From an uncultured Eubacteriales bacterium (GTDB lineage Bacteria; Bacillota; Clostridia; Lachnospirales; Bianqueaceae): a stretch of DNA of 16,105 nt. Under the pieces are notes generated by a model that was not told the origin of the DNA, ran no database searches, and saw only the letters and a program-made list of their open reading frames with translations. Of this stretch, positions 1 through 5,638 are shown in pieces (positions within the stretch are counted from its first letter, which is position 1; every line of letters begins with the position of its first letter). Position numbers and translations under genes: made by a program. The DNA lies in contig CACZPA010000276.1 of assembly GCA_902782895.1 (NCBI GenBank), positions 1 to 16,105 of the forward strand, written 5' to 3'.

Positions 1-2
1 AG

Positions 3-76
3 TAGAGATAGTTGGGCTCGAACCAACGACCTCTGCGATGTGAACGCAGCGCTCTGACCAACTGAGCTATATCTCC
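3..76 (-). tRNA. tRNA-Val (anticodon CAC)
   Basis: Read on the minus strand this folds as a full cloverleaf: a 7-bp acceptor stem (GGAGATA with TATCTCT, first pair G-U), a D arm with AGTTGGTCAG, an anticodon stem CTGCG/CGCAG with loop TTCACAT, and a T arm GTTGG-TTCGAGC-CCAAC. Loop positions 34-36 read CAC, which decodes GTG valine codons. The discriminator base is A. The genome does not appear to encode the CCA end: ACT is seen rather than ACCA, so CCA would be added after transcription. The gene is preceded by its own near-consensus promoter. Nothing at its 3' side is visible because the window ends there. Confidence 0.95.
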
Positions 77-89
77 AAAACCATATAGT

Positions 90-118
90 ATTATATCGCG
101 CTCCTCCGGAAAAGTCAA
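90..118 (-). promoter_or_regulatory. Sigma-A promoter of tRNA-Val
   Basis: On the minus strand, TTGACT (113-118) and a perfect TATAAT (90-95) are separated by exactly 17 nt. Transcription would start near 83, a few bases before the mature tRNA 5' end at 76. This is a very strong promoter, as expected for a stable RNA gene. It lies in the 85-nt gap after the RT stop codon. I see no clear terminator for the RT gene in that gap. Confidence 0.85.
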
Positions 119-161
119 TGCCTCGGCCAATTGATTTATTGCTTTGATTTGTTTCTTGATT

Positions 162-1361
162 TTATTCCTCTCCAAACCGGTAATACTCATGAACGAGGCT
201 CTTGTATCCCAGCTGCTTCATATCTCCATACCGCACGTTGAACCGCGCTTTTGTACGGGTGCCGGAGATCAGATACCGCACACATTCCTGCGCGTAGTGA
301 TCCACCGCCCGCAGGCTTTTATCCGTATTGAGCGACGGGAAGAACCAGTAACTCCAGGTCAGATCGCTGTCGGGTGAAGTCTCCAGCAGCTTCCGGTTAA
401 AGATCCGGATAAAGGCTTTGGCTGTTTTCTCCGGGTCGATGCCGTTCCGCAGCCCCCACCGCGCCAGCGCCCGGGCCTTGCGCCGCATCTTTGCCTTCAG
501 CTTCACGACGGAAGCCGGCGCGATATCCACGATGCCCTTTTTATACGAAAATCCCAGATAGACAAAGCCATCCTCCGGACCGGAAAACGACTCTTTATCC
601 GGATTCAGTCCGAGACCTTTTTCCCGCAGAAAATCCAACACGGTCTGACGGTATTCTTCCGTCTTCTCCCGTGTATCCGCAAACACGATGATATCGTCCG
701 AATAGCGCGAATACAGAATGTCCTGCTCCGCGAAGAACCTGTCCATATCCGACAGATACAGATTCGCGTAGAAAGAAGACAGTGGTGTGCCGGCCATGAT
801 GCCTTTTCGCGTCTGTACGATCCGTCCCTCATGAATCGCATTCGGCTCTTCCAGAAGATCGGCCAGAAAAGCATAAAGCCGCGGATCCTCCGCCAGAGCT
901 TCCCGCAGCATCGGGAGCAGCTTTTCAACGGGGATGGAATTGAAATAATCGCTGACATCCGCTTTATAGGAATACATTTCCGCGATTCCGGGGACCGCCC
1001 GCAGCATTCGGATCGCGTCCTTTGCGGTACGTCCCGGCCGGAAAGAATACAGTCCGTCCGCGAACAATCCGTCATATTGGCGCAGCAGGAGATACGTCAA
1101 GAGCTTGAGCACCATATTCTCCGCGTCCGGATACGTAAAGACCGTACGTTTCTTCTGGGTGCTCTGCTTGCTGATCACGGACATGCGCGGCAATGGAAAA
1201 GCTTCACCCGCCTCGATCGCGGCGCAGACCGGCAGATAAGCCCCATCATCGATAAAACGCCGAAGCTGCTTCGTGAAATCTCCCGGTACAGCGAGAGAAC
1301 ACTTATAATCATAAAACTTTTCCCAGCTGGCTCTGTCCGCCAGCTTATCCAACAAAGACAT
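162..1361 (-). CDS. Free-standing reverse transcriptase, group II-intron-like core
   Basis: A 399-residue RNA-directed DNA polymerase. Visible RT blocks are: SFRPGR at 106-111 (fingers, like the YGFRPGRS block of group II intron RTs), catalytic Asp135 in KADVSDYF, GTPLSSFYANLYLSDMD at 191-207 (motif B), the active site YSDD at 220-223, and YLGFSY at 268-273. A basic helical segment follows (KLKAKMRRKARALARW, 287-302), probably the thumb, then a tail ending near YGDMKQLGYKSLVHEYY. There is no HNH endonuclease domain and no full maturase region, and I see no intron around it. The frame is open back to 1694, but ATG 1361 is chosen because AGGAGG lies 6 nt upstream and typical RT sequence starts soon after it. 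The structured inverted-repeat element at 1431-1579 lies directly upstream. The host role is unknown. Domestication or a defence RT is possible, and the class cannot be settled by eye. Confidence 0.88.
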   Translation of the reverse strand: MSLLDKLADRASWEKFYDYKCSLAVPGDFTKQLRRFIDDGAYLPVCAAIEAGEAFPLPRMSVISKQSTQKKRTVFTYPDAENMVLKLLTYLLLRQYDGLFADGLYSFRPGRTAKDAIRMLRAVPGIAEMYSYKADVSDYFNSIPVEKLLPMLREALAEDPRLYAFLADLLEEPNAIHEGRIVQTRKGIMAGTPLSSFYANLYLSDMDRFFAEQDILYSRYSDDIIVFADTREKTEEYRQTVLDFLREKGLGLNPDKESFSGPEDGFVYLGFSYKKGIVDIAPASVVKLKAKMRRKARALARWGLRNGIDPEKTAKAFIRIFNRKLLETSPDSDLTWSYWFFPSLNTDKSLRAVDHYAQECVRYLISGTRTKARFNVRYGDMKQLGYKSLVHEYYRFGEE

Positions 1362-1367
1362 GCTCTC

Positions 1368-1373
1368 CCTCCT
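1368..1373 (-). promoter_or_regulatory. Ribosome binding site deciding the RT start
   Basis: AGGAGG on the minus strand, within a longer purine run GGGGAGGAGGGAGAG, sits 6 nt before ATG 1361. It fixes the RT start at 1361 rather than at the in-frame ATG 333 nt further upstream. That upstream ATG would place coding sequence through the inverted-repeat element and into the end of the preceding gene. Confidence 0.8.
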
Positions 1374-1436
1374 CCCCGATGAATCTTCCGCCGCGTCCCC
1401 TTCCCGGAGATAGACGCAGCAGGCGTTTTTCAATAA

Positions 1437-1572
1437 AAAAACAGAAAGAGAAGATGTTAAATCCAGGAAAATTCCTGGATGTACAGGACCGTACACGGAC
1501 CGCTGCCCGCAAAGCATTATACCGTCCGTGCTGTGCCCGCCGCGGGCGCTTAAGCGTTCTCTTTCTGTTTTT
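1437..1572. repeat. Perfect 16-bp inverted repeat
   Basis: Arms are 1437-1452 and 1557-1572 with a 104-nt interior. A perfect 16-bp match at this distance is very unlikely by chance in a window of this size. The arms are A/G-rich and T/C-rich, unlike the GC-rich interior. See the ncRNA entry for interpretation. Confidence 0.9.
1461..1480. repeat. 9-bp palindromic hairpin inside the RT-upstream element
   Basis: ATCCAGGAA (1461-1469) and TTCCTGGAT (1472-1480) are perfect complements with 2 nt between. This would fold as an 8-bp stem with a four-base loop. It is not followed by a T-run on either strand, so it does not look like an intrinsic terminator by itself. Confidence 0.8.
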
Positions 1573-1642
1573 GCCATTGTGAAGCCGGGATTCCATCCGG
1601 CTCGCCGTGATTTTACGAACTGAATTCTATTGGCCTGATTCG

Positions 1643-2197
1643 TCAGCGGATCGCGTTCCTCGTGCGCTCTACGACATAGCTGCGGGTATTCCACCAGCCG
1701 TCATAATCGTAATAATAGCGCAGATACGGGATTCCCTGCGCTCTGCAGGATTTCCGCACCGCTTCCGCGGAGCTCTTTCTCGAGAGCAGCTCCACGATCA
1801 GAACCGTCTGTCCGCCTTTCCGGAATGTAAAGACATCCGTTGTCCCGTATTTGCTCTTAGAAAGCGCTACGTCACAATCGGCGAATTCGGTCTTGTAGAT
1901 CTCTGTGAAGTATTCCAGATATGTCCCGCCATAATTGTACTGGTTGGGCTCGTTGGGCATTACGGGACCCCAGGACTTGCCGCTCGGGCCAAGAGCTGTC
2001 GCGGCAGCCTGCTGTACAGACACCGACGCGGCCGATTGCTGTGGCTTCTCCTGATTGGTCTTATGAAGCGATTCCTCGAGCGAACCACCCGCCGCGGCTC
2101 CGCTGCCCTTCAGTACATCTGCAATATCCTTCAGTTTGCCGAGGGCTTTCTCGGCGTCTTTTGCTTTATCTCCTAAGAGCTGAGATAAAAATCCCAT
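1643..2197 (-). CDS. Uncharacterised protein with possible nuclease-like C-terminal domain
   Basis: A 184-residue soluble protein I do not recognise as a named family. Residues 1-45 are a charged, probably helical segment (MGFLSQLLGDKAKDAEKALG...). Residues 45-85 are a Gln/Ala/Ser/Pro-rich linker. Residues 88-184 form a compact domain with TTDVF (Asp121), a hydrophobic strand TVLIVELLSRKSS (Glu136, Lys141) and then RKSCRAQGIPYLRYYYD. A D...E-x(n)-K pattern followed by a helix and a 'GIPYLR' strand recalls the PD-(D/E)XK nuclease fold, but the spacing is not canonical, so this is only a hint. The start at 2197 is backed by GGAGG 8 nt upstream. It follows the transaldolase gene by 24 nt and precedes the RT-associated element, so it may be read with either. 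Confidence 0.8.
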   Translation of the reverse strand: MGFLSQLLGDKAKDAEKALGKLKDIADVLKGSGAAAGGSLEESLHKTNQEKPQQSAASVSVQQAAATALGPSGKSWGPVMPNEPNQYNYGGTYLEYFTEIYKTEFADCDVALSKSKYGTTDVFTFRKGGQTVLIVELLSRKSSAEAVRKSCRAQGIPYLRYYYDYDGWWNTRSYVVERTRNAIR

Positions 2198-2221
2198 CTT
2201 TAGATCCTCCGGTCTTTTGAA

Positions 2222-2872
2222 TTATGCGTTGTGAAACGCGTTGTCCCAGTCTTTCTTGAATCTCTCGAGGCCGCTCTTGGTCAGCGGGTTGTCGATCATC
2301 TGCATCAGAACCTTGAACGGAACCGTCGCGATATCGGCGCCTGCCTTAGCGCACTCCAGAATGTGCATCGGATGACGGATGCTCGCCGCAATGATCTGTG
2401 TCTCGATGCCGGCGATATCGAAAATCTGTACGATATCCTCGATCAGAGCGATTCCGTCGGTGCTGATGTCATCCAGTCTTCCCAGGAACGGGGAAACATA
2501 GGTCGCTCCGGAACGGGCGGCAAGCAGCGCCTGCGTCGCCGAGAAAACAAGCGTAACATTGGTCTTGATGCCTTCCTTGGAGAGCTCATGAACCGCTTCC
2601 AGTCCGGCAGCCGTCATCGGTACCTTGACGACCATGTTTTTGTGGATCTTTACGATCTCATGTGCCTCTTTTATCATACCGGCCGCGTCAGCGCTGATAA
2701 CCTCGCCGCTGATCGGTCCGTCGACGATCTGTGTGATCTCTTTGATGACTTCATTGAAATCACGGCCTTCCTTCGCGATCAGGGAAGGATTGGTGGTTAC
2801 GCCGCAGATAAAGCCCATCTTAGCCGCCTGACGGATCTCTTCTACATTCGCTGTGTCAATAAAAAATCTCAT
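2222..2872 (-). CDS. tal: Transaldolase, small TalC/FSA-like family
   Basis: A 216-residue TIM-barrel aldolase. Transaldolase moves a dihydroxyacetone unit from sedoheptulose 7-phosphate to glyceraldehyde 3-phosphate in the non-oxidative pentose phosphate pathway, in the cytoplasm. Seen are FIDTA (4-8), TTNPS (26-30), KVPMT with the Schiff-base Lys83, FLGRLDD (129-135) and AASIRHPMHI. Compared with E. coli fructose-6-phosphate aldolase FsaA, the position of its Gln59 is Glu57 here and the position of its Tyr131 is Phe129. The Glu/Phe pair is typical of true transaldolases, so transaldolase activity is preferred over F6P aldolase. The length is normal for the family. AGGAGG lies 8 nt before ATG 2872, and the gene has its own promoter inside the end of the upstream alaX gene. 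Confidence 0.95.
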   Translation of the reverse strand: MRFFIDTANVEEIRQAAKMGFICGVTTNPSLIAKEGRDFNEVIKEITQIVDGPISGEVISADAAGMIKEAHEIVKIHKNMVVKVPMTAAGLEAVHELSKEGIKTNVTLVFSATQALLAARSGATYVSPFLGRLDDISTDGIALIEDIVQIFDIAGIETQIIAASIRHPMHILECAKAGADIATVPFKVLMQMIDNPLTKSGLERFKKDWDNAFHNA

Positions 2873-2912
2873 GTTATGTTCCTCCTGTTAATTACGAACC
2901 GTTGCTATCTGT

Positions 2913-2941
2913 ATCGTATCATACATTTCCCGTATTTTCAA
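2913..2941 (-). promoter_or_regulatory. Promoter of the transaldolase gene (extended -10)
   Basis: On the minus strand, TTGAAA (2936-2941) and TACGAT (2913-2918) are 17 nt apart, with TG one base upstream of the -10 hexamer. Transcription would start near 2906, leaving a leader of about 33 nt. The promoter overlaps the last codons and stop of the alaX-type gene, so tal can be expressed apart from the seven-gene operon upstream. No terminator is seen between them, so readthrough is also possible. Confidence 0.7.
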
Positions 2942-4094
2942 GAGTTTTAAAGAAGGAAAGTATTGCCTCTTTGGACGCAGGCAGAGATCCCTGCGCCATA
3001 TTGCCGCGTCCGCCGCCCTTCGCGCCGAGCTGTTTGCGCAGGATCTGATTCAGTCCCTGCACGTCCTGTCCCGGGGAGATCAGGATATATCGGCCTTCCG
3101 GTGTGAAAACAGCCGTGATCCCATGATTCCTCTCCGCGGCGAAATTCGCGAAATACCGGAGATCTTCGCCATGAAGGTCTTCAAAGAGACAGAGTAAACT
3201 GTCCCCTTCCGGCACTTCGGCCGCTCTGTAACGTAAGAGCTCCATGGATATGCGGTTTCGCTCTTCCGTGAGGTTCTGATGCTCTTCCAGCAGCCGGTGT
3301 ACGGCCTCCGCCGTCTGAGGCTGTTTCACTGAGAAACGCACCGCGAGCTCCGCGATCTGATCCTGTGTCTGCTCCGCCTGCAGGAGCGCTCTTTCTCCGC
3401 AGAGCATGGAAATCCGAACGCCGCCCTTATAGTTCTGGCAGTCCAGCAGACGGATGCTGCCAATCTCACCGGTCAGGCTTACATGCGGCGCGCAGCAGGC
3501 ACAACGGTCAATGTCCCCGATCTCGACGATCCGGACATTCTCCGTCAACTCCAGCTTGCTGCGGTACTCCAGATCCCGCAGCGTATCGGGATCCGGGAAA
3601 TATGCTCTCACGGGCAGATTGGCCCAGACGACACGGTTGGCCGCGATTTCGATCTCCCGGACCTGCTCTGGTGTCATCGGACCGGACAGATCCAGCGTTA
3701 CCGCTTCCGTCCCCATATGAAAGCCGACATTGTCATATCCATATTTCGCGTGCACTAACCCGGACACGATGTGCTCGCCGGAATGATTCTGCATCAGAGA
3801 AAAACGGTACGGCCAGTCGATTTTACAAAGGATCTGCTGTCCTACGGCAAGCGGCTCCGGCAGCAGATGGACGACGGTATCGCCCTTCTCTTTTACATGC
3901 AGAACAGGAATATCTTCGATTGTGCCGCGGTCACAGGGCTGGCCTCCGCCCTCCGGAAAGAATGGCGTCCGGTCCAGGATCGTTTCATAACCTTTATCGG
4001 TCTGACGGACCTCCAGCACCGTAGCCTCTGCCTGCTGCAGATGGCTGTCTTCGTAATACAGCCTGCGTGTACCGCCCAGATGCGCTTCGTTCAT
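2919..4094 (-). CDS. alaX: AlaX-type alanyl-tRNA editing protein, long form with DHHA1 domain
   Basis: A 391-residue homologue of the editing half of alanyl-tRNA synthetase, without the aminoacylation domain. It would hydrolyse mischarged tRNA-Ala (Ser or Gly) in trans. Residues 1-90 form the glycine-rich barrel (PFFPEGGGQP, 44-53). The zinc/active-site motif HSGEH gives His104 and His108, and CCAPH gives Cys200 and His204. A predicted helical linker (about 235-295) leads to a C-terminal DHHA1 domain with KGGGRGNMAQG at 359-369, as in AlaX-L proteins. Its ATG overlaps the stop of the upstream MutS-like gene (ATGA, 4091-4094), which suggests translational coupling, and AAGGA lies about 8 nt upstream. 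It is the last gene of the seven-gene operon. Confidence 0.92.
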   Translation of the reverse strand: MNEAHLGGTRRLYYEDSHLQQAEATVLEVRQTDKGYETILDRTPFFPEGGGQPCDRGTIEDIPVLHVKEKGDTVVHLLPEPLAVGQQILCKIDWPYRFSLMQNHSGEHIVSGLVHAKYGYDNVGFHMGTEAVTLDLSGPMTPEQVREIEIAANRVVWANLPVRAYFPDPDTLRDLEYRSKLELTENVRIVEIGDIDRCACCAPHVSLTGEIGSIRLLDCQNYKGGVRISMLCGERALLQAEQTQDQIAELAVRFSVKQPQTAEAVHRLLEEHQNLTEERNRISMELLRYRAAEVPEGDSLLCLFEDLHGEDLRYFANFAAERNHGITAVFTPEGRYILISPGQDVQGLNQILRKQLGAKGGGRGNMAQGSLPASKEAILSFFKTLENTGNV

Positions 4095-5638
4095 GTGGAT
4101 TCCTTCTTTCCGTTCTGCTGCTCATGGAAGCGGCGTGTCTCTTTCATCATGACTTCCCTCGCGTAGCTGCGGAAAGCCGGCGCTCCGGGTTCGATCCGGT
4201 ATGTCGCGTCCACGTTGTCTCCGTTCTTCAGGACACGCGCGGTCATACTGGTGATTTTGCTGCCGGGAACCTCAGCATTCATCGCGTCCGCGCGGCTCGC
4301 AAGGTCGTAAAGATGCGTCACCCAAATACCCCGCAGGCTGCGTACCTTACAGGAAGACAGCACCAGACGGGACAGATACAGATTCTCCATCGGCGATGTA
4401 CCGGTGATCGGCTCATTGCACAGAAGCAGACTGTACTGTGTCGCTTCTTCCATGCCGCCGCGCATCGTCTCGAGCTCCTGTCCGAGTTTGCCGTGCTCCA
4501 GCTCTGTATTCTCTTCATGGCTGAAAACCGTCACGATCCGGTCAACCGGCGAGATCGCGGTATCCGCCGCCGGTACGGGCCATCCCAGCTGGAAAAGCAG
4601 CTGCAGCGTGCCGACCGTGCGCAGATAGGTGGTTTTACCGCCCTGGTTGATACCCGTCAGCAGGAAAATCTCTCCTCCGTCCCGGAACACAGCGTCGTTC
4701 GGGACGGGTTTCTGTCCGGGATTCAGCCGGATCAGCACCGGATTGATCATTTCTTTCGCGCGGAAGCCTTTCTGTTCCTGCGGAAGGATCTCCGGGAAGG
4801 TCAGACTGATCTTATGGTCAGCCATCTCACTGCAGTAATGCAGTGTCCCCAGATAGAACACGAGATCCTGATACAGCTCGTCCAGATCGAGCGTCAGGCG
4901 GCGCAGCAGCCGATAGAAGATCCTCTGACTGTGCTTCAGCCCTGCGTCCATGAGCTCTTCCGCCGGTGTCTCCATCTCCTTGAGCGGTCCAAGATCCGTG
5001 ATCTTATCTGCCATGCGGTTGTCCCGCGCGCCGCCGAAAAGCTTGGCTTTTCCATATTTCGCCATATTGACGGACGCGATCGCCGCCTCCGTCACATGCA
5101 TTTCATCATCCATGCGGAAACGCACAGAGAAACTGCCGATCCTCTCGATTCCGGTCGTTCTCGCATTCCACTGCTGCTCAAAGTCCTCTCTGTAATTGGA
5201 CAAAAGCTTCTCGTTCAGCTCGGAAAGCAGCCTCTCGAGCCCCTCCGGAAGCGGCCTTTTCGCCTTAACTTCTTCCAGGCTTTGCTTCATGACGGTCATG
5301 CGGTTGTGAGCTTCCTGCAGGATTCCGAATTCGCGGAAGGACTCCGCGCCGTATTCTCCCGGCTGCTCGTCCTTAACACGCGTGATCATCTGCAGTGTCG
5401 TCGTCAGATCCGTCATCTTGCGGATCAGATCCGAATTCTCCGCCAGAACCTTCAGGACCTCCCTGCGGTAGCGGATATCGTCCGGATCGATCGTCAGATA
5501 TTTCGTCCAGTCAAACTTTTCTCCTGTCGTATACCGGCTGAACATCTCTTCCATATAATCCGTCAGCAGCAGATCCTGCAACGCCTGCCGGCTGATCTGC
5601 ATTCTCCGGGCCTCGCCCTTTTCAGTCAGAAAGCTCAT
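4091..5638 (-). CDS. MutS-like ATPase B (MutS domain V family, no mismatch-reading domain)
   Basis: A 515-residue ABC-type ATPase related to the C-terminal part of MutS. Residues 1-300 are mostly helical and correspond to lever/clamp-type regions. Walker A is TGINQGGKT (328-336, Lys335), Walker B is LLLCNEP (404-410), a TGTSP segment follows, and the H-loop is VTHL (440-443). The N-terminal mismatch-recognition domain with its Phe-x-Glu motif is absent, so it should not be called a mismatch repair protein. The Walker B Asp of MutS (DE) is Asn408 here while Glu409 is kept, as in its neighbour. The start at 5638 has AAGGAGG 7 nt upstream and overlaps the end of the paralogue by 17 nt. The adjacent, similarly built pair suggests a heterodimer; this is inference. 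The biological role is unknown. Confidence 0.88.
   Translation of the reverse strand: MSFLTEKGEARRMQISRQALQDLLLTDYMEEMFSRYTTGEKFDWTKYLTIDPDDIRYRREVLKVLAENSDLIRKMTDLTTTLQMITRVKDEQPGEYGAESFREFGILQEAHNRMTVMKQSLEEVKAKRPLPEGLERLLSELNEKLLSNYREDFEQQWNARTTGIERIGSFSVRFRMDDEMHVTEAAIASVNMAKYGKAKLFGGARDNRMADKITDLGPLKEMETPAEELMDAGLKHSQRIFYRLLRRLTLDLDELYQDLVFYLGTLHYCSEMADHKISLTFPEILPQEQKGFRAKEMINPVLIRLNPGQKPVPNDAVFRDGGEIFLLTGINQGGKTTYLRTVGTLQLLFQLGWPVPAADTAISPVDRIVTVFSHEENTELEHGKLGQELETMRGGMEEATQYSLLLCNEPITGTSPMENLYLSRLVLSSCKVRSLRGIWVTHLYDLASRADAMNAEVPGSKITSMTARVLKNGDNVDATYRIEPGAPAFRSYAREVMMKETRRFHEQQNGKKEST

Larger units (their letters stand above)
1431..1579 (-). ncRNA. Candidate RT-associated structured RNA flanked by a 16-bp inverted repeat
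   Basis: Bases 1437-1452 (AAAAACAGAAAGAGAA on the plus strand) are perfectly complementary to 1557-1572. CAAT at 1431-1434 and ATTG at 1576-1579 extend the stem beyond a small internal loop. The enclosed 104 nt hold further hairpins: GCCCG/CGGGC at 1535-1547, CACGGAC/GTCCGTG at 1494-1530, TGTAC/GTACA at 1480-1495 (overlapping the previous one by 2 nt), and ATCCAGGAA/TTCCTGGAT at 1461-1480. On the minus strand the element ends 69 nt before the RT start, between the RT and the preceding co-directional gene. The order RNA-then-RT with a closing terminal stem resembles retron msr-msd RNA with its a1/a2 repeats. Alternatives are a MITE-like insertion or an unusual terminator, since a run of seven T follows the stem on the minus strand. 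The structure is seen directly; transcription and function are inference. Confidence 0.5.

Noticed and set aside
3..164. tRNA-Val as an attachment site for an element carrying the RT
   Set aside because: Integration normally uses the tRNA 3' end, which faces away from the RT; no integrase gene and no repeat of the tRNA end is seen.
1516..1521. Perfect TATAAT on the minus strand inside the RT-upstream element as the RT promoter
   Set aside because: No -35-like hexamer at 16-18 nt and no extended -10 TG; it lies inside the loop of a hairpin, so the match is probably chance.
162..1579. Canonical retron
   Set aside because: The RNA-then-RT layout fits, but the active site is YSDD and the motif B block and C-terminus look group II-like; I cannot find the retron-specific NAxxH and VTG motifs or a certain branching guanosine. 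Kept as retron-like only.
1362..1642. Group II intron RNA around the RT
   Set aside because: A short GAGCCGG...CCGGCTT hairpin at about 1581-1602 recalls a domain V start, but it is too short and lacks the AGC triad and bulge; no domain VI or GTGYG 5' end is visible.
162..1694. RT extended to the upstream ATG at 1694 (510 residues)
   Set aside because: The extra 111 codons run through the inverted-repeat element and the end of the preceding gene, look unlike RT sequence, and lack a good ribosome binding site; ATG 1361 has AGGAGG at ideal spacing.
162..2197. Diversity-generating retroelement
   Set aside because: No template/variable repeat pair differing at adenines and no C-type-lectin-like target gene can be seen in the neighbourhood.
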